A DNA stretch of 12,719 bases from Thauera sp. (GTDB lineage Bacteria; Pseudomonadota; Gammaproteobacteria; Burkholderiales; Rhodocyclaceae), in NCBI GenBank assembly GCA_023150215.1, contig JAKLLJ010000065.1, forward strand, positions 1 through 12,719. The letters run 5' to 3'. This document shows, piece after piece, positions 1 through 8,223 of the stretch. The notes under the pieces are model-generated. The model made no database searches. It was not told where the DNA came from and saw only the letters and a list, made by a program, of their open reading frames with translations. A program made the position numbers and the translations under genes. The number at the start of each line of letters is the position of its first letter. Position 1 is the stretch's first letter.

Positions 1-78
1 TCGACCGCGATCGTGTCGCCGACCTTCACGAACAGCTCGATCACCGGCACCGCGTCGAAGTCGCCGATGTCGGGCACC
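1..78 (-). repeat. Lipoyl-domain direct repeat, copy 2 (may continue past the edge)
   Basis: Second copy of the aceF lipoyl-domain repeat, 75 of 78 bases identical to 361-438. Similarity drops sharply from about position 79 upward, where the linker-adjacent codons (VVEVVV against LIEVKV) begin. The other boundary of the repeat is outside the window. Confidence 0.9.
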
Positions 79-461
79 ACCACCTCGACCACACCGCCGC
101 CCCCTGTAGGAGCGCCGGAAGGCGCGAACGGGGCGGGCGCGGGGGCCGGGATAGGCGTGGGCGCGGCGGCCGGGGCCGTGTTCGCGGCTGCCGCCGCGCC
201 TACGGTGGAAGCGGCGGCACCGGCAGCCTCGACCTTGATCAGCACGCTGCCTTCGCCGACCTTGTCGCCGAGGGCGACCAGCACTTCTTTCACGACACCG
301 GCGATGGACGAGGGCACGTCCATCGTCGCCTTGTCGGATTCCAGCGTGGCGATCGCGTCATCCACCGCGATCGTGTCGCCCACCTTCACGAACAGCTCGA
401 TCACCGGCACGGCGTCGAAGTCGCCGATGTCGGGCACCTTCACTTCAATGAGTTGGCTCAT
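1..461 (-). CDS. aceF: Pyruvate dehydrogenase E2, dihydrolipoamide acetyltransferase (N-terminal part, cut by window edge)
   Basis: E2 core subunit of the cytoplasmic pyruvate dehydrogenase complex; it moves the acetyl group from E1 to CoA on a swinging lipoyl arm. The visible 153 residues start MSQLIEVKVPDIGD and form a complete lipoyl domain (about 1-78). The lipoylated lysine is K44 in the motif ESDKATMDV (codon at 330-332). A flexible Ala/Pro-rich linker follows (about 79-118), then the start of a second lipoyl domain (VVVPDIGDFDAVPV) that runs off the edge before its lysine. The peripheral-subunit-binding and catalytic domains lie outside the window. The start is supported by AAGGAG at 471-476, nine bases before the ATG. 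It lies 21 bp after the aceE stop, so the two genes are co-transcribed. The multi-lipoyl architecture is that of gamma/betaproteobacterial AceF. A lipoyl-bearing E3 or 2-oxoglutarate E2 is unlikely next to aceE. Confidence 0.95.
   Translation of the reverse strand, partial: MSQLIEVKVPDIGDFDAVPVIELFVKVGDTIAVDDAIATLESDKATMDVPSSIAGVVKEVLVALGDKVGEGSVLIKVEAAGAAASTVGAAAAANTAPAAAPTPIPAPAPAPFAPSGAPTGGGGVVEVVVPDIGDFDAVPVIELFVKVGDTIAV
361..438 (-). repeat. Lipoyl-domain direct repeat, copy 1
   Basis: This stretch encodes the first part of lipoyl domain 1 of AceF (VPDIGDFDAVPVIELFV and the following residues). By direct alignment it matches positions 1-78 at 75 of 78 bases; the differences are at offsets 3, 21 and 51. 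The offset is exactly 360 bp (120 codons), so the repeat is in frame. It reflects tandem duplication of lipoyl domains, probably kept uniform by recombination. Confidence 0.9.
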
Positions 462-470
462 GTTCTCAGT

Positions 471-476
471 CTCCTT
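471..476 (-). promoter_or_regulatory. Ribosome binding site of aceF
   Basis: AAGGAG on the minus strand, nine bases before the aceF ATG, inside the 21 bp gap after the aceE stop. It fixes the aceF start. Confidence 0.8.
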
Positions 477-482
477 GCGCGC

Positions 483-3164
<2,682 letters not shown>

Positions 3165-3171
3165 GGCTTGT

Positions 3172-3177
3172 CTCCTC
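3172..3177 (-). promoter_or_regulatory. Ribosome binding site deciding the aceE start
   Basis: GAGGAG on the minus strand, seven bases upstream of the ATG at 3164. Because the other in-frame ATG (3179-3177) overlaps this site, it favours the shorter 893-residue protein. Confidence 0.75.
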
Positions 3178-3268
3178 ATGACGTTCGGTTGGCGATTCCT
3201 GCCCGGAAGGGCAAGGGGTTTCTGCTTGCGGGCACGACCATGCCGACTGCGGGCGGCCAGCTTTTCAT

Positions 3269-3297
3269 AATATAAAACGTCTTTTCGCTATGTGCAA
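3269..3297 (-). promoter_or_regulatory. Candidate sigma70-type promoter of aceEF
   Basis: In the 183 bp between the binding-protein stop and aceE, one AT-rich patch stands out from the GC-rich surroundings. On the minus strand it reads TTGCAC (3297-3292), a 17 bp spacer, then TATATT (3274-3269). The -10 has one mismatch to consensus and the -35 keeps TTG. Transcription would start near 3262, leaving a leader of just under 100 bases before the aceE ATG. I see no convincing PdhR-type inverted repeat in the leader. The rest of the gap shows no gene and no clear U-tract terminator. Prediction by eye only. Confidence 0.5.
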
Positions 3298-3347
3298 CAG
3301 CATTTCGTCAGAGGGTGGCCACGGCGGCTTCTTTGTCGATCTCCCGG

Positions 3348-4598
3348 TCAAGGTTTGGCGGCGTCTGGTCGCGCTTCGTGCGCGAACACCACCGCGCCGT
3401 TGCGGATCTCGCCAAGGTGAATCTGGTGCGCGCTGCGCAGGGTTTCGTGGTTGTCGCGCGAGTAGGGGCGACGGTAGGTGAGGATCGCGCCATGCACTTC
3501 GGCGTCGAGGTTCTCCAGTGCTTCGCGGATGCGCGTGCCGTCGGTGCTGCCGGCCTGGCGGATCGCTGCGGCAAGCAGCAGCATCGAGTCGTAACCCTGC
3601 GCGGCGGCCGGTGGCACCGGAATGCGCGCGCTACCGGTGGCGCGCTCCCAGGCCTGCAGGAACCGCGCCTGGGTTGCTGTGCGCGCCTGGGCAATGAAGG
3701 TTTGCGGCATGCGCACGCCTTCGGCGTTGGCTCCGGCGGCATCGATGAAGCTGGACATCGCCAGTGTCCAGCTGCCGATGATCGGTACCCGCCAGCCCAT
3801 GCGCGCCATCTCGTTGGCGATGTGGGCAAGCTCAGGCCCGATGCCATAGGTCAGCACCGCCTCGGCACCTGCGCCGCGGGCGCGCTCGAGCAGCGGGCGC
3901 ATGTCGGTCTCGCGCAACTGGAAGCGCTCGACTGCCACGGGAGCCAGACCGCGCTTGCGCAAGGTGGCGATCAGGTCGGCGCTGCCAAGCACGCCATAGT
4001 TGGTGGCGTCGTGGAGGATCGCGAGGCGGGCGAAGCCGCGCCGCCCCACGGCTTCGTCGACGATTACGGCCGCCTGCAGCGCATCGTTGGCCGAGACGCG
4101 GAACACGTAGTTGTCAGGGAACTCGGGGGGTTGGAATTGCTTGGTGATCAGCGTCCCGGTCGCCACCGAGGTGATCACCGGAATGCGCGCCAGCTGATAA
4201 TGGCGCTGGCTGGCGAGTGCGACCCCGGTGTTGACGATGCCCAGCCCGGCGACCACGCCGTCGCGATGCACGAAGTCGCGCACGATCTGTGCGCCGAGTT
4301 CGTTGCTCGCCTCGTCGTCGCGCTCGACCAGTTCCACGCGCCGGCCAAGCAGGCCGCCGCCAGCGTTGACCTGCGCGGCGGCGATGCGGATGCCTTCGCG
4401 CATCGCCAGCCCCATGGGGGCCGACGGGCCGGAGAACGGACCCGACACGCCGATGCGCAGCGGCGCACGCTCGCCTGCGCCTGCGGGCGTGGAGGATGCG
4501 CCGACTGCTTCAGCCGGGAAGGCCTGTGCCGACAAATTCGGCACAAGGAGCAAAACGGTCACGAGGGCAGGTCCGAGCAGCGCGATGAGCGAGTTCAT
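3348..4598 (-). CDS. Periplasmic solute-binding protein, branched-chain-amino-acid type (Peripla_BP_6), solitary
   Basis: Predicted periplasmic ligand-binding protein of 416 residues, related to the LivK/amide-type receptors of ABC importers. A hydrophobic N-terminus (about 4-20) with a likely signal peptidase site after NLSAQA (about 26) is followed by a short Ala/Ser/Pro-rich spacer. The two-lobed fold starts at PLRIGVSGPFSGPSAPMG (about 46-63), then GLLGRRVELVERDDEASNE (about 82-100), VITSVATGT (about 141-149), NYVFRVSANDALQ (about 163-175) and AAQGYDSMLLLAAAI (about 332-346). The signal peptide lacks a basic residue before the hydrophobic core, and no strong Shine-Dalgarno is visible, but an in-frame TAG directly precedes the ATG, so no longer start exists. 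No permease or ATPase gene lies beside it; its neighbours are aceE downstream and a divergent sensor kinase upstream. That suggests a sensory role, or a receptor serving a transporter encoded elsewhere. Ligand unknown. Confidence 0.85.
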   Translation of the reverse strand: MNSLIALLGPALVTVLLLVPNLSAQAFPAEAVGASSTPAGAGERAPLRIGVSGPFSGPSAPMGLAMREGIRIAAAQVNAGGGLLGRRVELVERDDEASNELGAQIVRDFVHRDGVVAGLGIVNTGVALASQRHYQLARIPVITSVATGTLITKQFQPPEFPDNYVFRVSANDALQAAVIVDEAVGRRGFARLAILHDATNYGVLGSADLIATLRKRGLAPVAVERFQLRETDMRPLLERARGAGAEAVLTYGIGPELAHIANEMARMGWRVPIIGSWTLAMSSFIDAAGANAEGVRMPQTFIAQARTATQARFLQAWERATGSARIPVPPAAAQGYDSMLLLAAAIRQAGSTDGTRIREALENLDAEVHGAILTYRRPYSRDNHETLRSAHQIHLGEIRNGAVVFAHEARPDAAKP

Positions 4599-4658
4599 CT
4601 ATGCACTGTAGGCAGCGTGCCGGGTAGCAAAAATTGGCGGAAACCCGACCCTGTGCTC

Positions 4659-4671
4659 GCTGCAATGCAGC
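4659..4671. promoter_or_regulatory. Palindrome in the divergent intergenic region, candidate operator
   Basis: The 180 bp between the binding protein (start 4598) and the kinase (start 4779) contains GCTGC-AAT-GCAGC, a perfect 5/3/5 inverted repeat. It is flanked by a looser outer pair, GTGCT at 4653-4657 and AGCAC at 4669-4673. Its core fits CTGC-N3-GCAG, which I recall as the recognition pattern of PhaR-type regulators; that match may be chance. A smaller repeat, GGGT-TAG-ACCC, lies at 4701-4711. No convincing -35/-10 pair for either gene was found in this gap, and I see no other gene in it. Confidence 0.4.
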
Positions 4672-4778
4672 ACAAAAACCCTTTGATCGCCGCGCAGTTA
4701 GGGTTAGACCCGATGACATGGGCAGCAGCCCTCGACAAGAATCACATCCCTTTCGTCGCCGTCCTTCCGGTATTCCTC

Positions 4779-7484
4779 ATGCAACAAGCCGCCGCCCGGG
4801 CATCGCCATCGCGCTGGTACTGGGCCGTGCCCTACGTCGCGGTGACTCTGCTGGCGCTGTCGATGCTCGCGGTCGTATGGCTGCTGCAGGCGCGTGAGAC
4901 GGCGGTCGAGCGCGACGCGCTGGCGCGCGACCTGCAGTGGACGGAGCAGTCGATGCGGCGGGCCATGTTGTCGACCGAGGAGTTCCTCGTCCAGCTTGCG
5001 CGCGACCTGTCGGCCGGCACGCTCGACCATGACCGCTTCCAGTTGGGTGCCAACGAGCATCTGGCCGTGAATCCGGCCTTGACCAACATCGCCTGGGTCG
5101 ATCGCGACCAGGTCGTCACCTGGTCCGCGCCCTTCGACACCCGCGACCTGCTCGTCGGTGAGGCCTTGATCGACGACCAGGTGCAGGCCTTCCAGAACAG
5201 TGCGCTGTCCGCGCGCCTGACCTACGGCCAGCCCTTCCTGGGCGGGCGCGGCGAAGCCGTCCTCGAGGTCTATGCGCCGGTGCTGCGCCGCGGTGACTCG
5301 CTCGGTGCGATCGTGGCCGTGTACTCGGTCGAGCGCATGGTCAGCCGGCTGGTGCCGGGGCGATTCGCCGAGCAGTACCGGCTTGCGATCCTCGATCGCG
5401 ACGGCCGCGCGCTCACCCTCAGTTCGGCCCTGCCGCCGGCGCAGGCGCCGTTGTCGCTGACTCTCGCGCTCGACCCGCCCGGCAACGGCATGGCCCTGCA
5501 GGCAATGGCTTTCCGCCCTGGCGGCAGCCTGCTGCGTACGCTGCCGACCGCGCTGATCCTCGGCTTGTCGCTGCTCGTGCTGTGGAGCCTGTGGACCTTG
5601 CGTCGCCATGTGCAGCGCCGGGTGCAGGTGGAGAAGGAGCGCGACCAGTTGTTCGATCTGTCGCTCGACCTGCTGTGCGTGATCGACCTCGACGGCCGCT
5701 TCTGGCGTTGCAACCCCGCCTTCGAGCGCGTGCTCGGGCTCGATCCGCAGCGCCTGCCGGGGCGTTCGCTGATCGATTTCGTCCACCACGACGATGTCGC
5801 CATCACGCTGGCGATGCTGCGCCGGCTTGCCGGTGGCGAGCCGGTCGGTCTGGAGAACCGCTGTCTTTGCGCCGATGGCAGCTACAAGTGGCTGATGTGG
5901 AGCATCAATCCGGTGCGCGAGGAGCGCCTGGTGTATGCGGTCGCCCACGACGTCACCGGGCGCAAGGCCACCGAAGATGCGCTGCGCGCCGAGTCGGCCT
6001 TCCGCAAGGCGATGGAGGACTCGATGGTCACCGGCCTGCGCGCGATCGACTTGTCCGGGCGGATCATCTACGTCAACACGGCCTTTTGCCGCATGATCGG
6101 TTTCGACGAGCACGAGCTCGTCGGTGCCGGGCCACCGTTTCCCTACTGGCCGCCCGAGCATCTGGCCGAATGCGAGCGCAACCTGTCGATGACCTTGTCG
6201 GGGCGCGCGCCGCGCAGCGGCTTCGAGATGCGCATCCGGCGCAAGAACGGCGAGCGCTTCGATGCGCGCTTCTACCTGTCGCCGCTGATCGACCTCACCG
6301 GTCGCCAGACCGGGTGGATGGCCTCGATCACCGACATCACCGAGCCCAAGCGCGTGCGCGCCGCACTCGAGTCGGCGCACGAGCGCTTCGAGGCCGTGCT
6401 CGACGGGCTCGACGCGGCGGTGTTCGTGGCCGATGCGCGCACCGACGAGATCCTCTTCGCCAACCTTGCTTTCAAGCGCATCCACGGCTTCGATGCGGTC
6501 GGGCGCACGGTGCGCGGGGTGGCGGTGCCGCAGCCCGAGCGCGGCGACTATCGGGTCGATCCGCGCAACCTGTCGCCGACCGACGTGCCGCGCGAGCTCT
6601 TCGACGGCGAACTGCAGCACCCCGTGTCCGGGCGCTGGTACCACGTGCGCGAGCAGGCCACGCGCTGGGTCGACGGTCGCGTGGTGCGCATGGGCATCGC
6701 CACCGACATCACCGATCGCAAGCAGACCGCCGAGGTGGCGCGCGAGCAGGAGGAACGCCTGCAGCGCACCGCACGGTTGATCACCATGGGCGAGATGGCC
6801 TCGACCCTGGCGCATGAGCTCAACCAGCCGCTGGCGGCGATCGCCAACTACTGCGCGGGGTCGGTGACGCGTCTGCAGGCGGGCAACGCGAAGATCGAGG
6901 ATGTGCTGGGCGCGATGCAGAAGGCGAGCTTCCAGGCCGAGCGTGCGGGCAAGATCATCCGCCGCGTGCGCGAGTTCGTGAAGAAGAGCGAGCCGCGGCG
7001 TTGCGCAGTGAACATCGCCGAGGTGCTCGAGGACGCGATCGGCTTCGCCGACATCGATGCGCGCCGCACCGGCATCCGCATCCACATCGAGGTCGAAGCC
7101 GATCTGCCGCGCGTGTACGCCGATCGCATCATGATCGAGCAGGTGCTGCTCAATCTGATCCGCAATGGCCTCGACGCGATGGCCGACACGCTTCCCGAGG
7201 CCCGCGTGCTGGCGGTGCGGGTGCGCACCAGCGGCGCGGAGGCGGTCGAGATCGCGGTGGTCGACCGTGGCCACGGCATCAGCGAAGAGGGCAGGGCACA
7301 ACTATTCACCCCCTTCTACACCACCAAGACCGAGGGCATGGGCATGGGGCTCAACATCTGCCGCTCGATCGTGGAGTTCCACAACGGCCGATTGCTTGTC
7401 GACGCCAACCCCGAAGGCGGTACCATATTCTCCTTCACCCTGCCCACGGAGAGCGCAATTGAGCGTAGCGCCCGCAGCGCCTGA
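4779..7484 (+). CDS. Membrane sensor histidine kinase with periplasmic sensor region and three PAS domains
   Basis: 901-residue inner-membrane kinase of a two-component system. Order: transmembrane helix about 14-36; periplasmic region about 37-252 that looks Cache-like (NPALTNIAWVDRD, then VLEVYAPVLRRGDSLGAIVAVYS); transmembrane helix about 253-273; PAS1 about 287-397; PAS2 about 405-525; PAS3 about 533-650 (each ending in a D-[IV]-T motif); short coiled coil; H-box LAHELNQPLAAI with phospho-accepting H679; N-box NLIRNGLDA (about 792-800); G1 VDRGHGI; FTPFYTTK; G2 GMGMGLNI. All catalytic motifs are intact. The H-box is of the FixL/DctB kind. The start is uncertain: ATG 4779 gives a sensible membrane N-terminus but has no clear ribosome site; ATG 4713 would add 22 residues. 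The frame stays open far upstream, antisense to the binding-protein gene, but that is not coding. The response-regulator gene overlaps its end. Confidence 0.9.
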   Translation: MQQAAARASPSRWYWAVPYVAVTLLALSMLAVVWLLQARETAVERDALARDLQWTEQSMRRAMLSTEEFLVQLARDLSAGTLDHDRFQLGANEHLAVNPALTNIAWVDRDQVVTWSAPFDTRDLLVGEALIDDQVQAFQNSALSARLTYGQPFLGGRGEAVLEVYAPVLRRGDSLGAIVAVYSVERMVSRLVPGRFAEQYRLAILDRDGRALTLSSALPPAQAPLSLTLALDPPGNGMALQAMAFRPGGSLLRTLPTALILGLSLLVLWSLWTLRRHVQRRVQVEKERDQLFDLSLDLLCVIDLDGRFWRCNPAFERVLGLDPQRLPGRSLIDFVHHDDVAITLAMLRRLAGGEPVGLENRCLCADGSYKWLMWSINPVREERLVYAVAHDVTGRKATEDALRAESAFRKAMEDSMVTGLRAIDLSGRIIYVNTAFCRMIGFDEHELVGAGPPFPYWPPEHLAECERNLSMTLSGRAPRSGFEMRIRRKNGERFDARFYLSPLIDLTGRQTGWMASITDITEPKRVRAALESAHERFEAVLDGLDAAVFVADARTDEILFANLAFKRIHGFDAVGRTVRGVAVPQPERGDYRVDPRNLSPTDVPRELFDGELQHPVSGRWYHVREQATRWVDGRVVRMGIATDITDRKQTAEVAREQEERLQRTARLITMGEMASTLAHELNQPLAAIANYCAGSVTRLQAGNAKIEDVLGAMQKASFQAERAGKIIRRVREFVKKSEPRRCAVNIAEVLEDAIGFADIDARRTGIRIHIEVEADLPRVYADRIMIEQVLLNLIRNGLDAMADTLPEARVLAVRVRTSGAEAVEIAVVDRGHGISEEGRAQLFTPFYTTKTEGMGMGLNICRSIVEFHNGRLLVDANPEGGTIFSFTLPTESAIERSARSA
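7448..7461 (+). promoter_or_regulatory. Ribosome binding site and TTG start of the response regulator
   Basis: GGAGAG at 7448-7453 lies inside the kinase coding end, with seven bases between GGAG and the TTG at 7459-7461. No ATG is available upstream of the conserved VHVVDDDEA strand in this frame, so the site decides the start. Confidence 0.7.
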
Positions 7485-8097
7485 CCAGATCGTACATGTC
7501 GTGGACGACGACGAAGCCCTGCGCGACTCGCTCGTGTGGATGCTGGAGGCCAACGGCTACGCGGTATCGGCACACGACTCGGGGGAGGCTTTCCTGGCCG
7601 CCTGCGGCGCCACCATGACCGGCTGCATCCTGCTCGACGTGCGCATGCCGGGGATGAGCGGGCTGGAGGTGTTCGAGGAACTCGGTCGCCGGCGCTGCGG
7701 CTTGCCGGTGGTGTTCATCACCGGGCATGGTGACGTGCCGATGGCGGTGTCGGCGCTCAAGCAGGGCGCGGTCGATTTCATCGAGAAGCCCTTCGGCGAG
7801 CGCGACATCCTGCGCCTGGTCGAGCAGTGCCTGCAACTCGAGCGCGACACCCGCGACCGCCGCCTGCAGGAGGCCGACACGACACGTCGGCTCGGCCAGC
7901 TCACCCAGCGCGAGCGCGAAGTGCTTGAACTCATCATCGTCGGCCGGCTCAACAAGCAGATCGCCGACACGCTCGGAATCAGCATCAAGACGGTCGAGGT
8001 GCATCGCGCGCGGGTGATGGAAAAGATGGGGGCGCAGTCGCTCGCCGAGCTGGTGCAGCACGTCGTCGCCCTCGACCCCGGCGCGTCCGCGCGCTGA
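7459..8097 (+). CDS. FixJ/NarL-family response regulator (receiver + LuxR-type HTH)
   Basis: 212-residue DNA-binding partner of the upstream kinase. The receiver domain (about 11-125) has the acidic pocket D16-D18 in VVDDDEA, phospho-acceptor D60 in CILLDVRMPG, switch T88 in FITGHGD, and K110 in IEKPF. After a linker, a LuxR/GerE-type helix-turn-helix (about 147-205) reads LTQREREVLELI, NKQIADTLGIS and KTVEVHRARVMEKMG, close to FixJ in style. Translation most likely begins at TTG 7459, so the first 26 bases overlap the kinase end and the pair is probably translationally coupled. It should be phosphorylated by the kinase and act as a transcriptional activator or repressor. Target promoters cannot be read from sequence; the divergent binding-protein gene and nearby aceEF are the obvious candidates. 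Family certain, physiological name unknown. Confidence 0.93.
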   Translation: MSVAPAAPDQIVHVVDDDEALRDSLVWMLEANGYAVSAHDSGEAFLAACGATMTGCILLDVRMPGMSGLEVFEELGRRRCGLPVVFITGHGDVPMAVSALKQGAVDFIEKPFGERDILRLVEQCLQLERDTRDRRLQEADTTRRLGQLTQREREVLELIIVGRLNKQIADTLGISIKTVEVHRARVMEKMGAQSLAELVQHVVALDPGASAR

Positions 8098-8119
8098 TTC
8101 GGGGAGGCGGCACTGCCGT

Positions 8120-8137
8120 CGCCGGCCGATGCCGGCG
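8120..8137 (+). terminator. GC stem-loop after the response regulator
   Basis: Perfect inverted repeat CGCCGGC-CGAT-GCCGGCG (7 bp stem, 4 base loop), 22 bp after the response-regulator stop. There is no T-run behind it, so a classical intrinsic terminator is not shown; it may be a weak terminator or an mRNA 3'-end structure. The rest of the 126 bp gap before the antiporter gene shows no gene and no clear promoter. Confidence 0.35.
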
Positions 8138-8223
8138 GAACTTGTCCTTCGCCGGGCGGCCGAAGCTGACCCGTGCGCAGCCGCCGACGTGGCGTGCCAA
8201 TCCCTTGTCGTGACTGCCCTCGA

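Noticed and set aside
3165..3347. Small gene or riboswitch in the gap upstream of aceE
   Set aside because: No open frame with a ribosome site, no conserved riboswitch-like pairing that I can recognise; only the promoter candidate is supportable.
3315..4712. Upstream extension of the kinase open frame over the binding-protein gene
   Set aside because: The frame happens to stay open antisense to the binding-protein gene, whose own product has a signal peptide and family motifs. The extension has no domain character, and the kinase's first membrane helix starts just after 4779.
4599..4778. sigma54 or clear sigma70 promoter for the kinase
   Set aside because: No GG-N10-GC type element with proper sequence and no acceptable -35/-10 pair could be found by eye. 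A TTGATC at 4683 lacks a matching -10.
5991..6353. PAS2 of the kinase as a FixL-like heme-binding oxygen sensor
   Set aside because: A histidine occurs in WPPEHLAECERNL at roughly the helix position of the FixL heme ligand, but the surrounding FixL signature is not evident and this PEHLAE pattern is common in non-heme PAS domains. Not enough to call an oxygen sensor.
4704..7301. 865-codon open frame on the minus strand opposite the kinase
   Set aside because: Antisense shadow with biased His/Arg/Ala/Gln composition and no domain. The plus-strand protein has all histidine-kinase motifs.
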